Shown: positions 8,944-17,628 of the stretch, piece by piece
Layout: the number at the start of each line of letters is the position of its first letter
Numbering within the stretch: position 1 is the first letter of the stretch
From: Alphaproteobacteria bacterium
Lineage (GTDB): Bacteria > Pseudomonadota > Alphaproteobacteria > Bin95
DNA: 64,000 nt
Direction of reading: 5' to 3'
NCBI GenBank assembly: GCA_020638555.1
Contig: JACKII010000001.1
Location: forward strand, 372,001 to 436,000
The notes under the pieces: model-generated
Told to the model about the DNA's origin: nothing
Database searches by the model: none
The model's input: the letters and a program-made list of their open reading frames with translations, nothing else
Position numbers and translations under genes: made by a program

Positions 8944-9744
8944 ATGAGAACCGACGTTCGGCATTTGCGCGATTTCTACGCCACGCCGCTGGGCCAGGCC
9001 GCCGGGCGGCGGCTGGAAGCACGGGTGCGGGCGCGCTGGCCGGACGTGCGCGGCCTGCGGGTGGCCGGGGTCGGCTATGCCGTACCGGCGCTCACGCCGT
9101 TTCTGGGTGAGGCCGAGCGGGTGGCCGCGCTGATGCCGGCGACCCAGGGTGTGGTGCCCTGGCCGCGTCAACTCGCCAATGTGGCGGTGCAGGCGGAGGA
9201 GGTGGACTGGCCGTTGCCGGATGCGATGCTCGACCGGCTGGTGCTGCTGCACGCCCTGGAAACATCGGAGCAATTGCGCCTGTTCCTGCGGGAATGCTGG
9301 CGCGTGCTGGCGCCCGGCGGCCGGCTGCTGGCAATCGTGCCGAACCGTAGCGGCCTCTGGGCGTTGCAGGACGGTATCCCGTTCGGCCAGGGGCGGCCCT
9401 ATACCGGCCGACAACTCCGCCGGCTGCTGCGCGAGCAGATGTTCGAGCCGCTGGCGACCGAGCGGGCCTTGCACCTGCCACCCGTGACCAACCGCACCCT
9501 GTTGCGTGTCTCTGCCCCGTTGGAACCCCTGGGGGCGTGGCTGATGCCGCGCTTCGGCGGCGTGCTGCTGGTGGAGGCGGAGAAAACCGTGGCCGGCGCC
9601 GTGCCGGTCCGCGCCCGGGTGCGCCGCTATCTGCCGGAACTGGGCGTGCTGCCAAAGCCGGAGGGCTTGCCGCTGCCCGGCGCGGCGCGTCGGGAGGCGG
9701 CGGCCGGCGATCCGGCCGACCTGCCTTCAGGCGGTCGCGCCTAG
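8944..9744 (+). CDS. Class I SAM-dependent methyltransferase (Methyltransf_11 type)
   Basis: A 266-residue cytoplasmic methyltransferase-like protein. RTDVRHLRDFYATPLGQ is followed by a degenerate SAM-binding loop VAGVGYAVP, then the motif-IV-like LVLLHALETSE, and the post-motif WRVLAPGGRLLAIVPNRSG near residues 120-140, which is the strongest family mark. The start at 8944 directly follows GGTGGAGGTGG; in-frame starts further upstream would run into the gloB promoter region. The acceptor is unknown. It is divergent from gloB with about 66 bases between the starts, so the two probably share a regulatory region. Confidence 0.85.
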   Translation: MRTDVRHLRDFYATPLGQAAGRRLEARVRARWPDVRGLRVAGVGYAVPALTPFLGEAERVAALMPATQGVVPWPRQLANVAVQAEEVDWPLPDAMLDRLVLLHALETSEQLRLFLRECWRVLAPGGRLLAIVPNRSGLWALQDGIPFGQGRPYTGRQLRRLLREQMFEPLATERALHLPPVTNRTLLRVSAPLEPLGAWLMPRFGGVLLVEAEKTVAGAVPVRARVRRYLPELGVLPKPEGLPLPGAARREAAAGDPADLPSGGRA

Positions 9745-9771
9745 GGCGCTTTTGGTCCTGGTTGAATCACT

Positions 9772-9893
9772 CTCCTGCCCCATTCTCCCGCGGAAGCGGG
9801 AGCCCATGCCTGAGCGCTTCTCACAGAAACCGGACTCTGTCTTTGTCTCTCAGGCATGGGTCCCCGCTTCCGCGAGGACAGGGAAGATGGGGG
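9772..9893. repeat. Long imperfect inverted repeat between convergent genes
   Basis: Two arms face each other around a loop of about 34 bases. CCCATGCCTGAG at 9803-9814 pairs with its exact complement at 9849-9860, and CGCGGAAGCGGG at 9789-9800 pairs with 9863-9874; outer bases extend the match (CCCCATTCTCCC against GGGAAGATGGGG). It fills the gap between the convergent methyltransferase and fliI genes and could act as a bidirectional terminator. A sequence resembling one arm recurs near 48823-48858, so it is probably a dispersed element. Confidence 0.8.
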
Positions 9894-9919
9894 GTGAGCC
9901 AGCCGGAACAGAATCCGCC

Positions 9920-11323
9920 CTAGCGCAAGGCCGGCGGCCGCCGCGGCGCGGTCAGGGCGGTCTGGTCGAGGATGGTCTTCAGAAAGCCGAAGCTTTCCGC
10001 CACGACCGGCCGTTCCGCCCCGGTGGCAAGGAATTTCTCCAGCGGCTCGTGCGCGGCGATGGCGGCGTCGGTGTCCGGGTCGGTGCCGGGACGGTAGGCG
10101 CCGAGCCGCAGCATGGTCTCCATTTCCCGGTGCAGGGTCATGCGCCGGCGCGCCTCCAGCAGCAGCGCGTTTTCGGCCTCGCTGGCGCAGAAGGGCAGGG
10201 TGCGCGAGACGCTGCGCAGCACGTCGATGGCGGGATAGCGGCCGCGCTCGGCGATCTCCCGGTCCAGCACCACATGGCCGTCCAGCAGGCCGCGCACCGC
10301 GTCGGCCAGCGGTTCCTCCTGGTCCGATCCCTGCACCAGCACGGTGTAGAGCGCGGTGATGTCGCCCGATGACGGGTCGTCCCGGCCGGGGCCGGCCCGT
10401 TCCACCAGATGGGCGAGCTGGGCGAAGGTGGAAGGGGGAAAGCCGCGGGCGCTGGGCGGCTCGCCCGCGGCCATCGCGATGTCGCGATGTGCCTCGGCGA
10501 AGCGGGTCAGGCTGTCGACCAGCAGCAGCACCTGGCGGCCGCGGTCGCGGAAATACTCGGCCAGCGCCGTGGTCAGGTGCAGCGCCCGGCGCTTCAGCAG
10601 CGGCGGGTCGTCGGAAGTGGCGACCACCACCACCGACCGCGCGAGCCCTTCCGGCCCCAGGGTGCGCTCGACGAACTCGCGCACTTCCCGGCCGCGCTCG
10701 CCGATCAGGCCGATCACGGCGACGTCGACCGCAGCGCGCGCGGCGAGGGTGGCGAGCAGGGTCGACTTGCCAACGCCGGAACCGGCGAACAGGCCCAGGC
10801 GCTGGCCCTGGCAGAGCGGCAGGAAGGCGTTGAAGACATGGGTGCCGGTGTCGAGCCGCGGCCCCACCGCCCGGCGCTCGGTCGCGCGGGGTGGGTCGGC
10901 CAACAGCGGCACCGCCTCCGCCCCCGGCGGCAACGGGCCGTGGCGGCGAAGGTCCAGCGGCCGGCCGAAGCCGTCGACAATGCGCCCCAGCCAGCCGGCG
11001 TCCGGACGCACCGGCTCGCCGTCGCAGAGCGTCACCCTCGTGGCGGGGGCGACGCCGTCGGCCTTGCCGTACAGCATGACCAGATGCCGGCCGTCGCGAA
11101 AGCCGATCACCTCGCCCATGACCGCGTTATGCGGATGCGCGCGGGTCTCGATCCGGCAGAGCGTGCCCACCGGTGCGAACCCGTGCAGGCCCGCCACCTC
11201 CAGCAGCGGCCCGCGCGCGGCGGCGACCTGGCCGAACACGGCGAGCGGCTGCGGCTCCAGCGCCTGGAGGGCGCGGGTCAGGCGGTCGTAAGTGGCGAGG
11301 CGCGCACGCGCTGCGGTGAACAT
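9920..11323 (-). CDS. fliI: Flagellum-specific ATPase FliI
   Basis: A 467-residue cytoplasmic ATPase of the flagellar type III export apparatus, related to the F1 beta subunit; it helps deliver export substrates to the FlhA/FlhB gate. Seen: Walker A GSGVGKST near residue 165, GLIGERGREVREF, Walker B region VLLLVDSLTRFAEAHRD, and GFPPSTFAQL with the GSITALYTVL-like segment (here SGDITALYTVL). N- and C-terminal parts are of normal length. It is divergent from the flgB operon with 121 bases between the starts. Confidence 0.96.
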   Translation of the reverse strand: MFTAARARLATYDRLTRALQALEPQPLAVFGQVAAARGPLLEVAGLHGFAPVGTLCRIETRAHPHNAVMGEVIGFRDGRHLVMLYGKADGVAPATRVTLCDGEPVRPDAGWLGRIVDGFGRPLDLRRHGPLPPGAEAVPLLADPPRATERRAVGPRLDTGTHVFNAFLPLCQGQRLGLFAGSGVGKSTLLATLAARAAVDVAVIGLIGERGREVREFVERTLGPEGLARSVVVVATSDDPPLLKRRALHLTTALAEYFRDRGRQVLLLVDSLTRFAEAHRDIAMAAGEPPSARGFPPSTFAQLAHLVERAGPGRDDPSSGDITALYTVLVQGSDQEEPLADAVRGLLDGHVVLDREIAERGRYPAIDVLRSVSRTLPFCASEAENALLLEARRRMTLHREMETMLRLGAYRPGTDPDTDAAIAAHEPLEKFLATGAERPVVAESFGFLKTILDQTALTAPRRPPALR

Positions 11324-11444
11324 ACCCGATGACCTAGCCGGGGTTTGGTGAACGGCGGGTTACCGGGAATGCGGTTCGATTTGCACCGATTTTTAAGGAC
11401 CTTCGGCGCATAAGGGCGGCGGTGGGAACGAATGGAGGTGTTCC

Positions 11445-11837
11445 ATGTTGAACGGGATCGGCGTGTTCGACCTGACCTCGGCCCGGCTCTCGTACGAGAC
11501 CGCGGGCCTGCGGGTCGTGGCCGACAATATCGCCAATGCGGATACGCCGGGCTTTCATGGCCGGGCGGTGGTGCCGTTCGAGGAGACGCTGCGGCATGCC
11601 GGCGGACTGCCGCCGCTGGTGCCGGGCGCCACGCGCCGGGCTTATGCCGATGGCGGGGCGACGGTGGTCATCCCCACCGAGGCCGCCGCGGTGGACGAGG
11701 AAGCGCCGAACCGGAACACCGTCTCGCTCGAGGATGAGATGATGCAGGCCGCCCGTCTGCGCGCCGGCCACGCCCTGGCGGCGACCACGTTCGAGAAAAA
11801 CCTGGAACTGATGCGACTGGCCGTGGGGTCGTCGTAG
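11445..11837 (+). CDS. flgB: Flagellar basal-body rod protein FlgB
   Basis: A 130-residue proximal rod protein exported by the flagellar type III system. The N-terminal region carries the rod/hook family signature (VVADNIANADTPGFHGR), and the C-terminal part has EDEMMQAARLRAGHALAATTFEKNL, a typical FlgB amphipathic end. AATGGAGGTGTTCC precedes the ATG. It is the first gene of the plus-strand flagellar operon, 44 bases before flgC. The length matches the family. Confidence 0.95.
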   Translation: MLNGIGVFDLTSARLSYETAGLRVVADNIANADTPGFHGRAVVPFEETLRHAGGLPPLVPGATRRAYADGGATVVIPTEAAAVDEEAPNRNTVSLEDEMMQAARLRAGHALAATTFEKNLELMRLAVGSS

Positions 11838-11881
11838 GCGGTTTCGCCCGGTTTGCATGACCTTGCCTCTGGGAGAACCCG

Positions 11882-12277
11882 ATGCAGGACAATTTTTCCC
11901 AAATCATGACGATCAGCGCCGCCGGCATGCGCGCCCAGGGCCAGCGGCTCAAGGTGGCGTCGGAAAACCTGGCGAATGTGGATTCGCCCGGCTACCGCCG
12001 CAAGCTGGTGTATTTCCGTGAGGCGTTGGACGGCAACGATGACACCTCGTCGGTGCGGGTCGACCGTATCGGCCGGGACACCGCACCGCTGACCCGGAGC
12101 TATGACCCGTCCAACCCGCTGGCGGACCGGGACGGCTATGTCACCACCTCCAACGTCAACCCGCTGATCGAGATGATGGACATGAAGGAGGCCGACCGCT
12201 CCTACAGCGCCGGCCTGCGCGCCTTCGACCAGGCGCGCGACATGTTCATGCGCACGCTCGACCTGTTGCGCCGCTAG
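11882..12277 (+). CDS. flgC: Flagellar basal-body rod protein FlgC
   Basis: A 131-residue proximal rod protein. Its N terminus has the common rod motif SAAGMRAQGQRLKVASENLANVDSPGY, and the C terminus has NVNPLIEMMDMKEADRSYSAG, the family's conserved ending that forms a coiled pair with the N-terminal helix in the rod. It lies between flgB and fliE in the usual alphaproteobacterial order. Confidence 0.96.
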   Translation: MQDNFSQIMTISAAGMRAQGQRLKVASENLANVDSPGYRRKLVYFREALDGNDDTSSVRVDRIGRDTAPLTRSYDPSNPLADRDGYVTTSNVNPLIEMMDMKEADRSYSAGLRAFDQARDMFMRTLDLLRR

Positions 12278-12292
12278 GGGAAGGCCCGACCC

Positions 12293-12640
12293 ATGGATCT
12301 GAATGTCAGCCGCGCGCTGGCCGGCTATGCCGCTGCCCGCAAAAACGCCCCGCCCATCGGCGAGGTGCCGGACAAGACCACGGCGCCGAAGGCCCTGGGG
12401 GCCGGAGAGAGTGTCGACAAGACCAAGGATTTCGGTGCCGTCGTCGGAGACATGGCGAGTGAGGCCGTTGGCACGCTCCGCACCGCCGAGGCGAAATCGC
12501 TGGAGGGCGTGGCCGGCGAGGCTGACGTCCAGTCGGTGGTGGAAGCCGTGGCCGCGGCCGAGATGACCATGCGCACCGTGGTCGCCATCCGCGACAAGGT
12601 GGTGGAGGCCTATCACGATATCCTGCGGATGCCGATCTAG
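12293..12640 (+). CDS. fliE: Flagellar hook-basal body complex protein FliE
   Basis: A 115-residue adaptor linking the MS ring to the rod. The C-terminal half has the family pattern: SLEGVAGEADVQSVVEAVAAAE then TMRTVVAIRDKVVEAYHDILRMPI. The N-terminal half is Ala/Lys rich and poorly conserved, as usual. It lies 15 bases after flgC and 30 before fliQ. Confidence 0.94.
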   Translation: MDLNVSRALAGYAAARKNAPPIGEVPDKTTAPKALGAGESVDKTKDFGAVVGDMASEAVGTLRTAEAKSLEGVAGEADVQSVVEAVAAAEMTMRTVVAIRDKVVEAYHDILRMPI

Positions 12641-12670
12641 CCCGGCACCGAGCGGAGAAAGGGCGGGCCC

Positions 12671-12937
12671 ATGTCGGCCGAAGCCTTGATGGATCTGTCG
12701 CGGACGGCGGTCTGGACCGCGTTGGTGGTGGGCGGGCCGGTCATGGCGGTTGCCCTGATCGTCGGCCTGGCGATCGGCTTGTTTCAGGCCCTGACCTCGA
12801 TCCAGGAGATGACGCTGACCTTCGTGCCGAAAATCGTCGCCATCCTGCTGACCCTCTGGCTGCTGGGCGATTTCATGGCGACCGAACTGGGCGATTTCCT
12901 CAAAGGGCCGATTGTCGATGCGTTGTCCCATATTTAG
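12671..12937 (+). CDS. fliQ: Flagellar biosynthesis protein FliQ
   Basis: An 88-residue inner-membrane export-gate component. It has two hydrophobic helices (around 16-38 and 50-72) separated by the conserved loop FQALTSIQEMTLTFVPK. In known flagella four copies assemble with FliP and FliR; fliP is not in this window. The 3' end overlaps the next reading frame by 20 bases. Confidence 0.95.
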   Translation: MSAEALMDLSRTAVWTALVVGGPVMAVALIVGLAIGLFQALTSIQEMTLTFVPKIVAILLTLWLLGDFMATELGDFLKGPIVDALSHI

Positions 12938-13598
12938 CGCTGGCGTCGGGTTGGTGTTGTTGCTGGCTGCGGCCCAGGCTGCGCCCCGTGCGGCGCCGAC
13001 CGTCTGCGCGAGCGCCGCAGCCACCGCCGCGCGCGAGAGCGGCGTGCCGGAGGAATGGCTTCAGGCCATCGCCCTGGTGGAAAGCGGCCGCGTTCAGCGT
13101 CAGGGCCGGACCGCCTGGCCCTGGGCCGTGAACGACCATGGCGAAGGGCTCTGGTTCGCGAACAAGCGCGAGGCGGTGCGCCATGTGCAGCGGCAACTGG
13201 CCGCCGGTCGCACCTCGGTCGATGTCGGCTGTTTCCAGATCAACTGGCGCTGGCACGGCGAGGCGTTCGACGGTGTCGCAGACGCGTTCGACCCGCTGGC
13301 GAACGCCCGCTATGCCGCCCGCTTCCTGCGCCAACTGCGCGACGAGACCGGAAGCTGGCCGGAGGCGGTGGGCCGCTACCACTCGGCGACGCCGCACCTG
13401 AACCGCGCCTATCGCGCCCGCGTCGCCCGCGCTCGCGAGGTGGTCGAAACCGGGCCGCGGCCGGTGCGGAGGGCGCTGCCACCGGCCGCCGGCGGCGTGG
13501 TCCTGGCGATGCTGCATGCGGCGGAGCCGTTGCTGCGCGCGCCGGCCCGACCCTTGCTGGTTCGCGCCGAGCCCGGCATGGGAGGCCATGGCCAATGA
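12918..13598 (+). CDS. Transglycosylase SLT-domain protein, probably the flagellar peptidoglycan lyase
   Basis: A 226-residue predicted periplasmic lytic transglycosylase. It has a signal peptide (residues 1-23, ending AAAQAAPRA), the catalytic glutamate in ALVESGR, DVGCFQINWRWHG (the GLxQIN-like motif) and AVGRYHSATP near the end. The ATG at 12918 lies inside the fliQ end; a TTG six bases earlier is also possible. Its stop overlaps the flhA start by ATGA. Sitting between fliQ and flhA, it likely opens the cell wall for the rod, as SltF does in Rhodobacter; gene equivalence is inferred from position and domain only. Confidence 0.85.
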   Translation: MRCPIFSAGVGLVLLLAAAQAAPRAAPTVCASAAATAARESGVPEEWLQAIALVESGRVQRQGRTAWPWAVNDHGEGLWFANKREAVRHVQRQLAAGRTSVDVGCFQINWRWHGEAFDGVADAFDPLANARYAARFLRQLRDETGSWPEAVGRYHSATPHLNRAYRARVARAREVVETGPRPVRRALPPAAGGVVLAMLHAAEPLLRAPARPLLVRAEPGMGGHGQ

Positions 13599-15703
13599 CC
13601 GCCTCGCTGCGCGATTCCATGGCGATCCGCATTTTCTACAACCCCACTGTCATGGTCAGCCTGGCGCTGATGGCGGTGATCGTCATGATGATCCTGCCGG
13701 TGCCGAGTTGGGTGGTGGATATCGGCCTCACCGCCTCGTTCGCGCTGGCGATCCTGATCTTCATCACGACGCTGTTCATCGAGCGGCCGCTGGACTTCTC
13801 GGCCTTTCCCACCGCCTTGCTGGCCTCGCTGATGCTGCGGCTGTCGCTGAACGTCTCGTCGACCAAGCTGATCATCGGCCAGGGGCACACCGGCACCGGC
13901 GCGGCCGGCGGCGTGATCGAAGGCTTTGCCATGTTCGTCATGGGCGGCGACCTGGTGCTGGGCATCGTCATTTTCGCGGTGCTGCTGATCGTCAACTTCA
14001 TCGTCATCACGAAGGGCGCCGGCCGTATGGCCGAGGTGGGCGCGCGCTTTGCCCTGGACGGCATGCCGGGCAAGCAGCTCGCCATCGACAGCGACATGGC
14101 CGCGGGCGCCATCGGTCATGACGAGGCGCGCGAACGCCGCCGCATCGAGCAGGAGGAGACGACGTTTTTCGGCTCGCTCGACGGCGCGTCCAAGTTCGTG
14201 AAGGGCGATGCGGTCGCCGGCCTGCTGATCACCGGGCTGAACCTGGTCATGGGCGTGGTCATGGGCACGGTCTGGCGCGGCATGGATTTTGCCACCGCGG
14301 TCCAGACCTATGCGGTCCTGACCGTGGGCGATGGGCTGGTGACCCAGATCCCCGCGGTGGTGATCTCGGTCGCCTCCGCCATCCTGATCGCCAAGGGCGG
14401 CAGCCAGGGCTCGGCGGACAAGGCGTTGCTGGCCCAGCTGGGCGGCTATCCGCTGGCGCTGGGCACGGTGGCCGGGCTGATGGGCTTTTTCGCGCTCGCC
14501 CCCGGCCTGCCGACCCTGCCGTTTCTGTTGGGGGCCGGCGGTTTCGCGGCCTGGGCCTGGTATGCGGTCAAGGCGGACGAACGGCGCAAGGCCGAGGCCG
14601 AGCGCGCCGAAGCCGCGGACCAGGCGCCGCTGCCGGACCGGCAGAAGACGCTCGGCGACTATATGGAGGTGGACGAGATCCGGGTGGAGTTCGCCAAGGG
14701 CCTGATCCCGTTGGTGATGGACGACCATTCCGGCTTGGTGAACCGCGTCGCCAGCATGCGCCGGACCATCGCCATCGACCTGGGCTTCATTATCCCCGAC
14801 GTGCGCCTGACCGACAATCCGAGCCTGGACGGCGACCGCTATCGCATCCGGGTTCAGGGGGTGGAGGTCGGCGAGGGCGAGGTCGACCCGGCCGGCGTGC
14901 TGGTGATCGCCCGCGGCGAGATGCCGGTGCCGCTCGACGGGCGCGACGTGCTGGAGCCGGTCTATGGCGCGCCGGCGCGCTGGGTGCGCGAAAGCGACCG
15001 GGACGAGGCGATGATCCTGGGCTTCCCCGTCGCCACGCCGAACGAAGTGATCGCCACCCACCTGATGGAGGCGATCCGCAGCAATATCGAAGAATTGGTG
15101 ACCCGGCCGGCGCTGGATCGGATGATCAAGGCGTTCACCAGCCTGTCGGTCACCGCCAAGGCGGCGGAGAACAAGACGCTGTTCGACGAGATCGTGCCCG
15201 ACCGGGTCAACCGCGAGCGCCTGCAACAGGTGGTGCGCGCCCTGCTGGCCGAGCAGGTGAGCGTGCGCAATTTCGCGGCCCTGCTGGAAGCGACGGCCGA
15301 GGCGCAGGCGATCACCAACCAGTTGGAACCGGTGGTGGAATATGTGCGCCAGAAGCTGGGCCGGCAGATCACCCAGCCGCTGCTGGCGGACGACGGCGTG
15401 CTGCCGCTGATCCAGCTGTCCCCGGAATGGGAGGAGGTGTTCCGCGCCCATGAAGTGCCGGCGGCCGACGGGCAGGCAACGGATATCGCCCTGCCGCCCT
15501 CGGAGATCAACCGACTGGCCGAGGCGATTTCGAGCCGGATCGGTGAGGCGGCGGCCCAGGGACGCCAGGCCGCCGTGGTCGCCCCCGCCCGCCGCCGCCG
15601 CATGGTGCGCACGCTGCTGGCGGCCAAGGGGGTGAAGGCGCCGGTGCTCTCGTTCGAGGAAATCGGCACCCGCGTCCGCCCGGCCATTGTCGGCATGGCC
15701 TGA
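13595..15703 (+). CDS. flhA: Flagellar biosynthesis protein FlhA
   Basis: A 702-residue export-gate protein. It has about eight N-terminal membrane helices including the FHIPEP-type conserved blocks PLDFSAFPTALLASLMLRLSLN and KGAGRMAEVGARFALDGMPGKQ, then a cytoplasmic domain from about residue 345 (GDYMEVDEIRVEFAKGL) that forms the nonameric ring receiving substrates. The ATG at 13595 overlaps the preceding stop by ATGA and gives a family-normal length; a second Met eight codons in is an alternative. fliR follows after 20 bases. Confidence 0.96.
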   Translation: MTASLRDSMAIRIFYNPTVMVSLALMAVIVMMILPVPSWVVDIGLTASFALAILIFITTLFIERPLDFSAFPTALLASLMLRLSLNVSSTKLIIGQGHTGTGAAGGVIEGFAMFVMGGDLVLGIVIFAVLLIVNFIVITKGAGRMAEVGARFALDGMPGKQLAIDSDMAAGAIGHDEARERRRIEQEETTFFGSLDGASKFVKGDAVAGLLITGLNLVMGVVMGTVWRGMDFATAVQTYAVLTVGDGLVTQIPAVVISVASAILIAKGGSQGSADKALLAQLGGYPLALGTVAGLMGFFALAPGLPTLPFLLGAGGFAAWAWYAVKADERRKAEAERAEAADQAPLPDRQKTLGDYMEVDEIRVEFAKGLIPLVMDDHSGLVNRVASMRRTIAIDLGFIIPDVRLTDNPSLDGDRYRIRVQGVEVGEGEVDPAGVLVIARGEMPVPLDGRDVLEPVYGAPARWVRESDRDEAMILGFPVATPNEVIATHLMEAIRSNIEELVTRPALDRMIKAFTSLSVTAKAAENKTLFDEIVPDRVNRERLQQVVRALLAEQVSVRNFAALLEATAEAQAITNQLEPVVEYVRQKLGRQITQPLLADDGVLPLIQLSPEWEEVFRAHEVPAADGQATDIALPPSEINRLAEAISSRIGEAAAQGRQAAVVAPARRRRMVRTLLAAKGVKAPVLSFEEIGTRVRPAIVGMA

Positions 15704-15723
15704 GCGAAGACGGTCACCCGCCC

Positions 15724-16482
15724 ATGAGCGCCACCCTCAGCAGCCTGCTCACCCTGCAGGTCTACACCTATCTGCTGGTGTTCTGCCGCGTCGGGGCGGT
15801 GTTCTTTCTGATGCCGGGCTTTGGCGAGACCTTCGTGCCGGCGCGCGTGCGCCTTGGGGCGGGGCTGGCGGCGAGCCTGGTGCTGACGCCGCTGCAGGCG
15901 GGTGTCATCGCCGCGGTGCCGCCGCCGGCCCACCTGGCCGCGCAGGTGGGCTCGGAGCTGCTGATCGGCCTGACCATCGGCGTCTGGCTGCGTCTGTTCG
16001 TCTATGCCCTGTTCATTGCCGGCGCGGTGATCGCGCAGCAACTGGCGCTGAACCACATCTTCAACGGCGTCGCCGAGAATATCGGCACCTCGGCGCTGTC
16101 GAACCTGCTGATGCTGACGGGCATCAACCTGTTCTTTGCCCTGAACCTGCACGGCAGCACCCTGGCCGCCCTGGCGGACAATCTGCGCGACATGCCGCTG
16201 GGCCAGGGGGTGGTGCCGGTCGAACTGTTTACCAACCGCATCCTGGAGGCGGTGGGATCCACCTTTGCCACGGGCATCAGCCTGGCGGTGCCGTTCCTGG
16301 TGGTGGGCACCCTGCTCTATGCCGCGCTGGGCTTCGTCAACCGGGCCATGCCGCAGATGATGGTGTTTTTCGTCGCCGCGCCGGCGATCACCGCCACCGG
16401 GCTGGTGCTGTTTCTGATCGCCCTGCCGATGATCCTGACCCAATGGGCCGGCGGGTTCGAAGCCCTGCTGGCGAATTTCTGA
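15724..16482 (+). CDS. fliR: Flagellar biosynthesis protein FliR
   Basis: A 252-residue inner-membrane export-gate protein with about six hydrophobic segments. Recognisable parts are FCRVGAVFFLMPGFGETFVPARVRL near the N terminus, a SELLIGLTIGVWLR segment, and GFVNRAMPQMMVFFVAAPA towards the C terminus. Gene order flhA-fliR-flhB and the 15-base spacing to flhB support the call. Confidence 0.95.
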   Translation: MSATLSSLLTLQVYTYLLVFCRVGAVFFLMPGFGETFVPARVRLGAGLAASLVLTPLQAGVIAAVPPPAHLAAQVGSELLIGLTIGVWLRLFVYALFIAGAVIAQQLALNHIFNGVAENIGTSALSNLLMLTGINLFFALNLHGSTLAALADNLRDMPLGQGVVPVELFTNRILEAVGSTFATGISLAVPFLVVGTLLYAALGFVNRAMPQMMVFFVAAPAITATGLVLFLIALPMILTQWAGGFEALLANF

Positions 16483-16497
16483 GCGGAGGGGGCGCCG

Positions 16498-17628
16498 ATG
16501 GCCGGGAGCGACGACGACCAGAGCCAACCGAAAACCTTCGATCCGACGCCGCGGCAACTGGACCGGGCGCGGGAACAGGGCGACGTGGTGCAGTCGCGCG
16601 ACCTGCACACCTTCGCGCTCTATGTCATGCTGGCGGTGGTGCTGCTCGCCGCCGCCGATCCGCTGGTGCGCGGGATCGGCAGCGCGGCGATGGGGCCGCT
16701 CTGGCACGCGGACATGGCCGACCGGCTGAAAGCTTATCCCGACTTCGCGGCACTGGTCCGGGCCGTGGCGGCGGCGGTCGGCCCGTGGTGGCTGGCGCTG
16801 CTGGCGATCCTGGCGGTGGGGCCGCTGGTGTCGCTGTGGGGGCAGCGGGCGGTGGTGTTCGCCGGCGGCAACATCCAGCCCAAGCTCTCGCGCATCTCCC
16901 CCATACAGAACGCCAGGAACAAGTACGGGCCCAAGGGGCTGGTTGAGTTCCTGAAATCCATGGTCAAGCTGGGGGCCGTGGTGGCGATCACGGCGGCGGT
17001 GCTAACGCCCTTCATTCACGCCTCCCCCAGCTATACCGGTCTGGCGCCGGGGTTTCTGGGCGGCATCCTGCACCGGGAACTGGTGTCGGTGGTGCTGGGC
17101 GTAACCGGTCTCTATGCCGCCTTCGGCGCCATCGACTATCTCTGGCAGCGCCATCTGTTCATCGCCAAGCATCGCATGACCCGCAAGGACATGGAGGATG
17201 AGCAGAAGGAGACCGAGGGCAACCCGCATATGAAAGGCAAACGCCGCGACCGGGCCGTCGCCATCGCTTCGAACCGGATGCTGTTCGACACCCGCTCGGC
17301 CAGCGTGCTGGTGGTGAATCCGGAACACTATGCGGTTGCCCTGAAATGGCAGCGCGGCCAGGGCGGGGCGCCGGTCTGCGTCGCCAAGGGTGTGGATCAT
17401 CTGGCGCTGGCGCTGCGCAAGGTGGCCAAGGCGCACCGGGTGCCGATCTTCCGCGACCCTCCGCTGGCACGCCTGCTGCACGGCTCCATGGAGGTGGGCG
17501 AGGAAGTGGACGAGCGGCACTACCAGGCGGTGGCCGTCGCCATTCGCTTCGCCCTGAAACTGCAACGCCAGCAGCAGGAGGCGATGCGCGAGTCCGGTGC
17601 CGAGGCGGAGGCCGGCGATGGCGCATGA
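16498..17628 (+). CDS. flhB: Flagellar export switch protein FlhB
   Basis: A 376-residue export-gate protein with four membrane helices and a C-terminal cytoplasmic domain that switches export from rod/hook to filament substrates. The N terminus has the conserved KTFDPTPRQLDRAREQGDV; the linker after helix 4 has RMTRKDMEDEQKETEGNP. The autocleavage site reads N274-P-E-H instead of the usual NPTH; the Asn-Pro bond itself is kept. Its 3' end overlaps the next gene by 11 bases. Confidence 0.95.
   Translation: MAGSDDDQSQPKTFDPTPRQLDRAREQGDVVQSRDLHTFALYVMLAVVLLAAADPLVRGIGSAAMGPLWHADMADRLKAYPDFAALVRAVAAAVGPWWLALLAILAVGPLVSLWGQRAVVFAGGNIQPKLSRISPIQNARNKYGPKGLVEFLKSMVKLGAVVAITAAVLTPFIHASPSYTGLAPGFLGGILHRELVSVVLGVTGLYAAFGAIDYLWQRHLFIAKHRMTRKDMEDEQKETEGNPHMKGKRRDRAVAIASNRMLFDTRSASVLVVNPEHYAVALKWQRGQGGAPVCVAKGVDHLALALRKVAKAHRVPIFRDPPLARLLHGSMEVGEEVDERHYQAVAVAIRFALKLQRQQQEAMRESGAEAEAGDGA

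Noticed and set aside
11324..11444. Sigma-54 or CtrA-type promoter between fliI and flgB
   Set aside because: I looked for GG-N10-GC and paired TTAA words on both strands; spacings did not fit, so no site is reported.
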